Shown in pieces: positions 47,800 through 59,075 of a stretch of 64,000 nt of DNA. The position numbers were made by a program, and so were the translations under genes. Source of the stretch: Topomyia yanbarensis (Eukaryota > Arthropoda > Insecta > Diptera > Culicidae); NCBI RefSeq assembly GCF_030247195.1, contig NC_080670.1, positions 209,052,546 to 209,116,545 of the forward strand, given 5' to 3'. Positions within the stretch are counted from its first letter, which is position 1. Every line of letters starts with the position of its first letter. The notes under the pieces are model-generated. The model ran no database searches. It had not been told where the DNA came from and saw nothing but the letters and a program-made list of their open reading frames with translations.

Positions 47800-50037
47800 A
47801 AATAACAAATTAATGAATGGAAAAACCGAACATAAAAAAATCAAAAATGGAACAACAATAACACGTAAAAAAGACTAAGAAAGGAACGAGTGAGAAAATG
47901 AGACACGAAGGATTGCAAAATTAGACAAATTAAAAATGGCAAATAATTAAATTAAATTATTTCTGGAAATTTGAAAATGATGGCACGAAAATAATACAAA
48001 AATTAAAATGAGGAAAATAAAACAAGAAGATTGATAAGTTGGAAAAATAAAGAAGTCGCCTAGTGGAAACAATAGAAATAATGGAAAATTAGTGAATACA
48101 TAAACAAAGATAATAACATGAAAAAAGAGTAAGAAAAAGAAAAGAAAAAATTCAAACCAGAAAAACGGAAGAATTAAAATATGATTTAACTATCATAGAA
48201 CTGAAAAAAATTAAAAAAGGAAAATTGGCGGAATGTATCAAAAAAAATTAATAGAACGAATACATGTAAATATGAATAGATAACAAAATCTAAACAATTA
48301 ATAAAATGAAACAATGAATTTAAAATTTAAAAAAATTTAATTCATCAAAATGAACAAAAAATTGAAATACTGAAATGTTTTCTATTTTATCATATAATTT
48401 TTTTCATTGTCATTTTCAAAAAAATAAAGCTAAACTTTTTAAAATGATAATAATGAAAAAATAGCAGCAAAAATCATGCAATAATAAAACATGGAGTAAT
48501 GTTAAACACAAAAAAATAATTTAAAAAAGTGGGAGATTTGAAAAACGACATAAAATAGTAAATAATGGAAAGGTATTTTTTTAATTAAAGAAAAGTGGAA
48601 GAGTGAAAAAATAAACAAATAAAGAAACTGAAAATGGACGTATAAAAATTGAAAACATGGAAATCAAAATAATGGAAATGTAAAAAAATATTAAAAATGG
48701 GAATAATTGAAAAATAAATAAATAAATTTCGATTAACAAGTAAATGTATTGAGTTTCAGATAAGTATAAAAAAGCAATATTGAAAAAAGAACATATTTTT
48801 TGAAGTAGTTATAGAAGATTATAAAATAAAAAAGCGGAAAAATTTAAAAAATTAGTGACAGCAAAATGACAAAAATAGGAAAACATTAACAAACAGGTGA
48901 AGAAAAATAATCGAATAAAAAATGATGAAATGAAATATTGGAAAAGTACAATAGTGTTTACTATTTTCTTTTATAGGAAAGGTACAAAATGAAAAAAAAA
49001 TCATATGCAAATTATAGAATGAAGAATCGGAAAAATAAAAAAGGAAAACAATATATTTCGAAAACAGAAATAAGATGCATAAAATACAAAAAAATAAAAA
49101 GCAACTGAAAAAAATGAGACGACAAAACAGAAAATGATGAACTCAAAAAAATGGGACAAAGAGATAAACTAACATCAACTTGATGCCAGTAAGACAATAA
49201 ATCCAAACTAGCACCAAAATTGGCACCAGTTAGGCATTGAATCCATTGCGCGGTCATACAGCTTGACCCGCTAAAGGAACTAGCTAAGCCAGAGTTGTGT
49301 CTCGGGAAAGCAAAAATGAAGTTTTGTTTTTTGGCCTAGGAATTTGGGAATGGTTCTATTATTTCCCCGCAAAAACAAATATAATGGATTAAATAAAAAA
49401 AGAAATAAAAAACAACAACATGGAAGAATTAAAAAACAAACAAGTAAAAATCGAAAAATAAATTGGAAATAGGTGAATCAGATTAAAATAGAAGCTTGGA
49501 AGATTGAAATATGGCAGAACAAATACTGAATTGAAACAAAAACGCACAAGTAAAACTGAGCAATTATAAAATAGAAAAACAGAAAAGTGATAAAATAGCA
49601 AATCAAATGGAATTGAAAATAGAAAAAAATAAACAAAAGAAAACTGGAAATGGAAAGGAAAGAAAAATACAAAATGGCAAAAATAGAAATAAAGCAAACA
49701 AATTTCTAAACAGCGAATTATAGAATGAAGAAAACAAAAATAAAAATGAATAATGAGAAAACAAATAATTCAAATCAAAAACAGAAATGAACAAAATTAA
49801 AAATGGAAACATTGAAAAAAAATAATATAATATATACTAGTAAAATAGTATAGTGTAAACAAGAGAGAAAAATAAAATTAAATCGGGAAAATAAAAAAAT
49901 TGAAAGTAAAACCTACAAATGAAAGTATGTAGACAAAATCAATCCAATTGAAGAAAATAAAAGTTCTAAGTTCTAAGAATTATGGTTTGAACAAAATGTG
50001 AAAGTAAAAAAAAACGATATTATATGGACGTTACAAT
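47800..50037 (+). repeat. A-rich, purine-biased low-complexity tract
   Basis: Irregular A-rich sequence with frequent 'ggaaaa', 'atggaaa', 'gaaaaa' and 'aaaataa' strings, less G-rich than 25730-30420. An island of ordinary sequence lies at 49150-49375. Long minus-strand frames of Phe, Leu, Ser and Ile are artefacts of composition. The tract continues after the inserted element, at 51081-51600. Confidence 0.75.
49150..49375. other. Ordinary-composition island within the A-rich tract
   Basis: On the minus strand the island encodes LTGANFGASLDLLSYWHQVDV, which faintly resembles the 'AkyFtsLDLlSGYhQi' region of gypsy reverse transcriptases. It is too short and lacks the usual Gly, so no call is made. 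It may be a small retroelement fragment. Confidence 0.3.
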
Positions 50038-51080
50038 GCACAGTAGTCCAGAATGCAATTTTTTTTAGAATTTACTAAAACTAATCAACGTACTCTTATT
50101 AAGTCTTTGGAGAAGTTTTTGTAGTATGTTATCCCCTTCTTTTTATTAAAACAACAGTTAGGGTGGTTCTATCTTTTCCAAGATCAAAAAAAATACTTTT
50201 TAGTCATTCTAGCTAGAGCCAAATGACCTTCAGCGAAGGTAGGGTGGTTCAATTTTTTTAAAATCAGAAAATTAACTATTTAATGGCTCGAGATAGCTTC
50301 GCTGCCTTCTGGAAAATTTAGGAAAATAAAATTTTAAAAAACTTTGTCGAAGCCACTGAAAATCTATGTCGTGTACTTTTCATTTTGCAAGAAATTTTCC
50401 AAAACAAAAATTAGGGCGTTTCTTAAAAAATGGTTTTCTTTGTATAACTTTTGCAGTTTTGATTTTTCATTAAGATTACTTAAGAAATACTTGCAGATAA
50501 TTTGAAGGAGAACAATTTGTCTTAATATACCAAACTTGTAGCTTCTCTCGTTAAAAAGTTATGTGTACTTTTTACTAAAAATAAACTATTGTCAATTTTT
50601 GATGATTTTTTATATAAAAGTTCTCATAACTTTGAAACGAAAAAAGTTTAGTAGTTGGTGCTTTAAAGCAAATAATGCGCGCTGAAATAATCTTCAAGTT
50701 GCCCAAGGGGTAGCTTAGTGTAAAATTAAAACTGCAAAAGTTATACAAATAAAATCGTTTTTCTAAGGAACACCCTAAAGCTTACATTTGGATTTCTCGT
50801 ACAATGAAAAGTATACAAGCTAGAGCTTGCCTGTCTCCAGCAAAATTGTCTAAAATGTGTTGCTCTACAACTTCATCGAAGACAGCAAAGCTCTATCTCG
50901 AACCGTTAAAAATTTCAATTTTAAATTACTCTAGAATTAGAACCACCCCAGCAACTGTTTGGACAAAAAGAAGGGCTTTGCAAAGTACAACAACTTTGTC
51001 AAACATATTGTATGGCTAAGTCGTTTAATTTCAGCAAAATGTTAAAATTTCTGCTAATTTCACAATCTGGACCACTGTGC
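50038..51080. mobile_element. 1.04-kb palindromic (foldback) element inserted in the A-rich tract
   Basis: The ends GCACAGTAGTCCAGA and the complement of GCACAGTGGTCCAGA are inverted repeats. Much of the length folds back. The block 50165-50300 (tggttctat, cgagatagcttcgctg) returns at 50890-50945, and 50395-50470 (ttagggcgtttctt, tataacttttgcagttttga) returns reversed at 50725-50785. AAT flanks both ends, a possible three-base duplication. No transposase is present; the 71-codon frame at 50804-51019 is a by-product. The superfamily is uncertain. Confidence 0.8.
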
Positions 51081-51600
51081 AATGCGAAAAATGAAAATAA
51101 AAAATAAAATGAATAAATAAAGGAAATGGGTAAACTGTGTATGAAATGAAAATGAAAATTTATTAGATATCAAAAGAAACTGCAAAAAAACACAAATGGT
51201 AAAATGAGAAAATGGGAGAAATGACCATTTTAAAAAAGAAGAATTTGAAAGTTGAAAAATAAGAGCACGCAAAAATAAACAAATGGGTTAAATGAAAAGG
51301 AGAAAATATGAAAATATAAAACAGAAGTAAGAAGATGGAAAAAAGGAAAATAGGAAAATGAAAATTGATTTAAAAAAATACTAAAATGGAAAAAGGATAA
51401 AAATAATTCAAGGAAGACTGTAAAAGACATGAAAATATAGATAAAAGTAAAAATTGGAAAAAAATGCAAAAAAATATAAAATGGCAAAATATGAAAACGG
51501 AAAAATGAAGAGAAAGAAATAGAGGAAGAAAAAAAATAATTTCGAAAAAATACTAAAAGCAGAAAAACGTTTAAAAAATAAGTCATAGTAGAAGTAAAGT
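51081..51600 (+). repeat. A-rich tract, continued
   Basis: Same composition as 47800-50037 ('aaaatgaaaataaaaaata', 'gaaaatatgaaaatata'), showing that the palindromic element entered an already existing tract. Confidence 0.7.
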
Positions 51601-52277
51601 ATGAATCTAGAACTAACACTTAGAGATCTGACCTCGCTATTTACATAGCGTGGCCTGAGCATTGATAACGGCTCTTGTTTTGATATTTTTAGTCTCAGAT
51701 AAGAAGGAATAAGTAAAATCATTTGCAATTTTACGACAGGAACACCGTTAGAAATATCTGGGAAGAAAGATTTCTACATGTTTCGCACGCAATAGACATT
51801 TCGGTGAGATATTTGAAGTAAAGTTATTCGGAAATACGCAAAGACAGATCGTGTAGAAATACTTTGATTCTGTCAAACGTCTATATATACAGGGATGTTA
51901 CACGCATCGACATGTTTCAGCTTGTTATTTTGAGCACAATAAAGCCATAAACTTTGGTTTTAACTATTGAAAGGCTGTCAGTTCAGAATTTCGTGTATGG
52001 TGAAACCGTATATTAAAGCTCAAATTGCTTCTTCAACAAATATTCTATCTCGTGAATAGAAGGACTGTTACCACAATATTTAAAATCAACAGACATTGTA
52101 TTTGCGTTGTACTGCGGAGCCTTCTCTCATCCTTTTGGTCGTTTCATTCCATCTATATTGTATGAATTGGTCCAGGGTTCACCTCAAGCAGACATAAGTG
52201 TATTTATAACTAACTCTGGAGATGAATTTTCGGAGGTTGCCTAGGTTATAGAAGTTTTAACCATAAGGTTTCAGGTT
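51601..52277. other. Gene-free stretch
   Basis: Mixed AT-rich DNA without a gene. A 28-base piece at 52242-52270 ('ttatagaagttttaaccata') resembles the 3' part of the SINE family at 2562 and may be its relic. Confidence 0.4.
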
Positions 52278-52281
52278 TAAC

Positions 52282-52398
52282 CCTCCGGCACTCGAGCGAA
52301 TGGCTCCCCCGAATGAGCAGCCGCTGGTGCTGAAAGAAGATTTCGCTAGAGTTTCGGAAGGTGTTGCACAAAATACAACGGCGCGAGTGCCAGGGGGG
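52282..52398. mobile_element. 117-base piggyBac-type MITE with TTAA target sites
   Basis: CCCTCCGGCACTCG at the left end pairs with CGAGTGCCAGGGGGG at the right. TTAA lies directly outside both ends (52278-52281 and 52399-52402). CCC ends with TTAA duplication are diagnostic of the piggyBac superfamily. The interior is GC-rich compared with its surroundings and noncoding. Confidence 0.88.
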
Positions 52399-52402
52399 TT
52401 AA

Positions 52403-54175
52403 CTTGACTCAGCACAGACTTCCTGGCGACAAGTTTTAACATTTTCTTCCGTTTTTTTCAAGCAGTTGAATGGTCTCTGATGAAGAGACTTGTTCCCTAA
52501 TATCGGCTTTCGTCAATGTCCAACATTTGATTTTGGGTATACTTTGCCAGTTATATAGACGGATTCAAGTCATTTGAAACGAAAATAAGATTGCAGTGGT
52601 ATACCATTCTAGCACTGATTTTGAGTAATAACAAGACGCAAGGTCTGACCAGAAGACAATGGAATATTTGTGAGTTCGAATCATTGCTAGAAGTTATTTT
52701 TGTAAACATTCAACGAAGCAATTGTAATGAAGAGCTATAAAAATTTACCACAGGTTCAAATGGCTTGCCAGATCATCGCCTCTATAAAACAACACGCGAA
52801 AGATTTTCAATTATTGCGAAATGGCAGCGGTTTATGACTGCGTCAATACTTTTTGGGACAGTCTTTATCTGATAGCCAAGTCGAAAGGCCAGATACTGCT
52901 GAATGGCGGAATAAACGAACGAAATACATTATGGGTGATGAAAAATATAAAGTGAAGTCGTGCACAGTGGTTAAAAAAACTGATGGGAAAACTGAACAAT
53001 TCTACCCACCATAACGGCATCTTTAAATTAAAAAAAAACTCCGATCGTCGGCAAAGGAAGCTGAAATGGAGAGCGATAACGTATTTCCCTTGAAAAAGGC
53101 CATAACCAGTGGCCGAAACGTTGGGCAGTATAAATCACCCGTTCTAATTAGTCAGACTGAAATAGCCTAAAATCCAATAAGTATATGAAAAGTGAAGTTT
53201 TTTTTCCAATATTATTTAACTGTTACAAAATAAATGCTATGAAAGAAGATGGCCGATCCTTTCTAGGGCCATCGTTACAAAAATTTTGACAAAAAAAAAA
53301 TTAAATTGAAGAACTTGAATTTGAACAACCAAATAGTTAGTTCATTAGCCATAATGACCATTTTATACCGGTTTCTCATCAGCAAAAAGAACTGCTGTGC
53401 TTGTGGGACGTTGTTTACCTGATCAAATTCGTTTCTTAATATAGCGCTGGTGCTAAATCACTGCCAAAATCACTGATGATAAAAATTTGCTAGTTTGAAA
53501 TTTTGCGAAAGAAAATTATTCCAATTTATCGAAAAGCAAAATTATGTTACCGTATGAAAACTGTAGAAACCAGGTGTAAGTTCTATAATTCTACTAGGCC
53601 GTTTAGTTAATTCACTATCAATTGGTTCGAACCCGTTATCAATGGTACAATTCCCAGGCCCAAATCGGTACGATTATTTTCAAGTTCCGAACTAAGTTCA
53701 GCATTTGTCATAACATTGTACTTCTAGAGATAGCATCGCACCGAACACTTTCGGCTCCCTCCATCCCGTGTTCGATGATTCATGCTAGAAAATTTTCATT
53801 CCCGGAAAAATTATCACTGTGTTAGTGATCACGCCGATTAGTGTGTTATCTTTTTCTCCTTTTGTATTCACGGCTAAGTGCACCATTTATAAACTATGAT
53901 TCCCCCTTCGGTTTTCTGTTGAAATCAAATTAGACTGACACGAAGGTCAAATTTTCAGCCGAACAAGAAAATCCAACACAGAGAGAGAAAAAGAGTGTGA
54001 AAAATCCTATTGGAATTGAAAACAGCTCCGACGATGGCACTGGCCCGTAACCGAACAGGCCAAAATTTACAAACAAAACGAATGACGTGCATCCATGACC
54101 CTCGCACAGTTTCTCGATACCAACTAGCATAACATAGGTACCTTCCTAAATAGACAATAAACGTGCGAAGAAATT
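52403..54175. other. Gene-free stretch
   Basis: No supported gene. At 53087-53135 'ccataaccagtggccgaaac' followed by 'gttgggcagtataaatcac' resembles a motif common in insect repeats. Two short frames (53622-53825, plus; 53930-54130, minus) show no domain. Confidence 0.4.
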
Positions 54176-54700
54176 TTTCTTACTTCAGCACATCACAGTC
54201 GGCCATGCGCGCGGGTAGTGAAGGGAACACTGGAGCAAGTTGCCAGCGTCAGCGAAAAGAACAAAACACCAGAGACATCCGTCGACGACGACGGCGACGA
54301 TGACGAAGAAGACGCCGCCCGTGTCGGTTGATGTCGGTGAAGGCGAAAGAAAAGTAAAAGTAGCTAATTAATGAAACAAACAAAAAAAAGCTTCCATTAA
54401 TATGAATGAGTCAAATTTGGACCTGGTCGGTCGGTCGGGGTTGCAGTATGGTCGACCGTCGGGTGGGTGTCGGGACTGTGACTGTGCCGTCGCAGTCATC
54501 GTCGTCGTCGGCATCGTCGAGGAAGGCTAGAAGACCGAAGCTGTAACGTAATTAGTTCGGCATGTTCCCGCGCTATACGTCAGGGAATATAAGTGCTCAC
54601 AGAATGATGAGAATGAGCGCTCCTCTGACGTTTGACACCGTCGCCGTCGGTCTGCACTTCCGGTTCCGGATGACTTCCCGGGAAAACTTTTTCGCAGTGA
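54176..54700. other. GC-richer noncoding segment
   Basis: It contains 'gacgacgacggcgacgatga', 'ggtcggtcggtcgggg' and 'tcgtcgtcgtcggcatcg' strings. The composition stands out from the AT-rich flanks and is like insect promoters or enhancers, but no specific site or open frame supports a call. Confidence 0.3.
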
Positions 54701-55869
54701 CATGTATGATGTGAAGGGTTGAACAAAAACTCGGTGGGCTAAATTAGAGAAGTTCAGGGAAAGAGACTTGTGGAGACTTCATTCTGGATTGTTTGGAAAC
54801 ATGTTCAGCTGTCAAACATGGATCCAATCAAACATCTCTTTACTCTGATTACATTGGACGTGTTGCCATACAATGCGGTTTTGCTCTTCGCAGATCTAGT
54901 TTTTCTACTTGAAATTGCTCTAAAGGTGTCCATTATTAGACCCGTTTCAGATGGAATCACGAAATCGAATTTGTGGTCGAGATATGATTTGACGTTTCGT
55001 CAACATAGTTCGCCCTTGAATATTTAAATACCGATCATTGTCGAATCAATAAATATTCTCAACGCACAACGAACTCCCCATTTCAATTACACATTTTGCA
55101 GAATTTTGGGCGTTTTCAGTGACCTCTAGCGAGATCAGTTGGAAACAGTTTCTAGTAGAAAAATCATAGAAGCGCTAGACAGGAGATTTGCTACCTTCGA
55201 CCTCCCCTGTACTAACTGTAATCGAGCTAATAAAGCTATGTCCTGCTCAGAATCCTGCAAGTAAGCCCCTGGTAAAGGAGCATACTGTCAGGGGCGAAGG
55301 TGAGGATGGAAAAAAACTCCCCACAGTCCGGTTGAATGTTGCGAATGAATAGTGCGGCACAATATGCGGGAGAAAGGGCGTAGAATTTCCAGCTTTCAAA
55401 GTTGTTCCGTTTTTTTTGTTTCCTTACTGAAGGATTACTCCCGGGTTCCGGTTAAAGGGGGAAAACCGGGGGTTGAACGGGGGGGGGGTCCGAGAAAGAG
55501 TGAGCATTGATTGCATTTCATGAATACCCCCCCATCCCAGTGCTAGAGAGTGGGTAGAGGCATGCTTTTCAGCTCTGCTGCTGGCAAACCAGCAGCGGGC
55601 GCGCGTTCGGTGGAAAAAGTGGAAACTCGCACTAAGTGGCGGAAAGTGTTGCACACCAGAACAGGAAACCCTCGCAGTTGAAATGTGTTGTGCTGGAAAG
55701 TATACACACCTGCACACGCACGAAAGAATCCTCTTTTGCCTTATTACTTCTATGCTGAATCGCGGATGGGGGGGTCCTTTGCAAATCGGTTGAAGTAGCG
55801 GCAGAGTTGCCAGCAAATTAGCGGCTAGTAAAGTTCTAATTACTGACTCTCCGAGGAAACGAAACTTTT
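54701..55869. other. Gene-free stretch
   Basis: A 130-codon minus-strand frame at 55424-55816 includes G/C homopolymers and has no recognised domain or start context. An 85-codon plus-strand frame at 54770-55027 likewise. Neither is called. Confidence 0.4.
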
Positions 55870-58800
55870 TCTCACCCTTTTCTGCGCTTGTAATAATTTC
55901 ATCTATTTTATGAATTTCTTTTTATTTTATTTTCTTTTGTCCTTTCATTGTTTCTCTTTTATTTTTTCCTACTTTCTGTCGTTTTATTTCGATTCCAGTT
56001 ATTCTTTTTTATTCTCTGTTCATAGTTTTCGATTCTCAATTTTTTTCTTTTTTAAAGCTATATTTTAATTTTTTCGATCAGTTCACTTTCTTTCTTGGCT
56101 TTCGTTTTTTCAATTCCTTTTTTAAAATTACTTCTCTACAATTTAGTTTCTTTTTTATCAATTTAATTTTATCCATTTTGTCGTTGCTCCCTCTTTTTGA
56201 ATTTAAATTTTTCATTTTTCTGCATTTCGTTTTCCTTCCACTTCACTCACTTTTACATTCACGATTTATTTTTACATTTTTTCTATTCCAGTTTCTATTC
56301 TGCTAATCCCTCTCTTATTCCATTTGCATTGGGTTTTTCGCCGTTCTTTTTCCTGGTCGATTTTTTCTTTTCCATTCCATATTGCCGCTTCACTTCACGA
56401 ATTCTTTCTTCCCGCTCTTTTAATAGAACCCTTATTTTTTTCCTTTCAATTATTTTTGTCGTTTCCTTTTATTTTCTTTTATTTCCCTTGTTTATCTTCA
56501 GCTTTCCTTTTTCCATTATCATTTTTCTTTTCTGTACCCTTCTCTTTTAATTTTCCCCTTTTTTCTTGCTTATACCTTTTCCTATTCCTTGTTGTTCCTT
56601 TTTCTCATTTTGTTTCTTGCTTTATTTTCTTCTTTCTTTTCTTTGTGCCCTGTCATTTTTCCTACTTTTCTTTATTTTTAGTTTTACTGTTGTTCTCTGT
56701 TCATGGTTGTTTTTAAATTGTTTTCTGTTTCCTAATTGCCGTGCATTTTAATGTTTCTTTTCCTTGCCTCTATATTTTTCCTTTTTTGTTCTTAATTTTA
56801 TTATTTCATTTTTTAAATTTTCTTTACGATTTCTTTTATTCCAATATTTTCCATTCATTTCTTACTCTTTTTTCAATCTTTGTTTGTCATTTTATTTTCA
56901 CCCTGTCTTTATTTATGTTCACGTTTACGTTTTCTCTTTTACCTCCTTCTATTCATTTTGGTGTCTTATTTTTTCTTGTTGCACTGCCTTTTTCTATTTT
57001 TCCATTTAACCTTTTTGGTTTCAGTTTTGTTTCTTTGCCTTTTTTTCAGCTACCTTTCCCTATCATTCTCCGATTTTTTTTGTCATATTTTCGTTTTCTT
57101 TTTCTTCTATCCTTTTTATTCTCCTTGTATTTTTCCTACTTCTTTCCGCTTTTTTCAATATTTCTAGCTTATCTTTTTAATTTTTTTAATTTTGCTTTTA
57201 CGTTCTTTTTACTCATTTCATATTATTTTTTAATTCTTTTTGTTTTTCTCTTTTTTATAGTCTACCCTTCTACATCTGTCTTTTTTGAATTTACACCACT
57301 TTAATCTTTTTTCCACCTTTCCTTTCTCAATATTTTTGAATTTTTGTTTTCCAATGTTTATTTTTTTTCATTTTTACCAATTGCCTTTCACTTAACTCGC
57401 TTGCGCATCTACATTTTTCCTTTTACATTTTCCGTTTTTACTCTGTTCGTCCGGTTCTCCGGTTTATTGGTGGGTTGGTAGGTTTTACTATTTTTTCTTA
57501 TCTCTTTTTATTTATTTATTTATTTATTTATATTTATTATTATATTGTGAACTTTTATGTTTCTTTTCCCATATATTTACTTTCGCTTCTACCTTCTTCA
57601 TTTTTTCCATTTTTTTTCTAATTTTCAACATTTCTATTTTATTTTGTTGATCCATTTAACCTTTCCTCTCAACATTTTCCAATTTTTTTTATTACTCCCT
57701 TCTTTAATCTTTGTATATCATTTTATTTGCATAGTCTCTACATCTTTGTCTTTATTTACTATCATGTTTACGGTTTCCCGTTTACCTTCTTATTTTGGTT
57801 TTACCTTTTTTGTTACTTTACCATTTCCTGTTTTTACATTTTTAATTTTTTGTTCATTTTCACTTTTTTGTTTTTCCTTCTACTTTTTCTCGTTTCCGAT
57901 TTTTTAGTAATTATTTACCTTTCTCTTTGTTTCTATTGTAGTCTATATTTCTTTGTTCCCCTTGTATTTTTTCCTGCCTTCTTTTGTTTTTTATTATTTC
58001 TAGTTTATCTATTTTTTTGCTCATCGTTCTCTTTATTCCAATATTTCTTTTTCAATTTATTCCATTTTACCTTCTTTATCATTTTTCCCCATTTCGTTCT
58101 ACATTGATGGTTCTTTTTCTTTTCCTTCTTTCTTTTGGGTTTCCCTTGTTCAGGTTTTCTATTTTTTTCATTTACTTCGCTTCAATTTCTATTTCTTTTT
58201 GTTAATTTAACTTTTTGCTCACAATTAATTTTTTCTTCCAATTTTTAAAATTTTTCTTTTCATTTCTTTTAGCGTTTTATTTCCTTCTACTTGCCTCCGC
58301 ATTTGCGTTTTTTCTTGTAACTTATTTTTTGTTTTTCTGTTCGTATCGTTGTCCTTTTCTATTTAGGTTAGTATTTTTTGTCATTTTGTTTCCTTGACTC
58401 TTTTTATTCTGTCTTTTTTTTTCTCTTCCGCTTAGTCGGATTGTCATGATTTTTTTATTTGTCGTTCATTCACTATTTTTTCCTATACATTTGATCCTTG
58501 TTTTTTTTTTTAAACATTTTTCTTTTAGAATAATTGTTTTATTTTACTTTTTTATTCCCTTTTTTCTTTTTATTTCAGCGTTCTCTTCTGTGTCCTTTTC
58601 CTCTTTTCGGTCTTCTTTTTCCACTGCATAATACCTCTTTTTCTTTCACATTTCTTTTTCCTTTTCCCTTCTTTTCCATATATTTTCTCCTTTCGTTCCT
58701 TTTCATTTTCCTGTTCTTTTTCTTCCAAAGGCTATTATCTTTTTGTTTTGTTTTAGTTTCCCAATTATTGATTTGTGTTTTTTCCCTTTCCTTTGCTCCT

Positions 58801-58870
58801 CCTCTAATTATTTTTACATCTTTTCTACCGTTCACCATGTTTATATTTTCCCGTTTTTTGCTTTCACCTT
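55870..58870 (+). repeat. Pyrimidine-rich (T/C) low-complexity tract, 3 kb
   Basis: The + strand is dominated by T with C in strings such as 'ttttcctttt', 'tttttctttt' and 'tcatttt'. It looks like the complement of the purine-rich tract at 25730-30420. A short (TTTA)n run occurs at 57508-57540. Overlapping plus-strand frames rich in Phe, Leu, Ser and Tyr are artefacts. Confidence 0.85.
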
Positions 58871-58929
58871 TTTATGGAATTGTTCAAGTTTTGCAGTTTA
58901 CTAATTATCAACACATTGGTGTGGGTCAA

Positions 58930-59075
58930 AATCCAGCGTCAAAATAGCCGAAGAAATCTCACACGCTTCTTGGTTTCGCGAGCGTCATCGACTTCAGTGG
59001 CGTTGATCGCAGAGCAGTGGAAGAGATATGTATGCCTTTTGAAAGGAAGGCCCGATTCGAAATGGTGTTGTGTTC
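58930..59075 (+). pseudogene. LINE reverse-transcriptase fragment with lost ADD motif
   Basis: The plus-strand frame reads KSHTLLGFASVIDFSGVDRR then AVEEICMPFERKARFE. This matches the reverse-transcriptase block 'LLGFADDIDIIGxxRRAVEEAFxPFKREAAR' of a LINE family common in mosquitoes. The catalytic ADD is changed to ASV. It begins about 60 bases after the pyrimidine tract and is lost after about 140 bases. A relative lies in the opposite orientation at 61255-61920. Confidence 0.8.

Noticed and set aside
47236..47844. Three overlapping minus-strand frames of 181-202 codons with FYILYFI repeats
   Set aside because: Generated by the seven-base tandem array in all three phases.
49150..49260. Gypsy reverse-transcriptase block on the minus strand
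   Set aside because: Only about 20 residues with partial resemblance to the LDL..Y.Q region; kept as a remark, not a call.
53087..53135. Separate mobile element around 'gtggccgaaacgttggg'
   Set aside because: Only a short motif familiar from insect repeats; no ends or inverted repeats found.
55424..55816. 130-codon minus-strand frame
   Set aside because: Contains G homopolymers, no recognisable domain, no neighbouring exon or promoter signal.
55870..58950. Long plus-strand hydrophobic frames resembling membrane proteins
   Set aside because: The T/C-rich composition yields Phe/Leu/Ser runs in every frame; no Met context, charge pattern or conservation signal.
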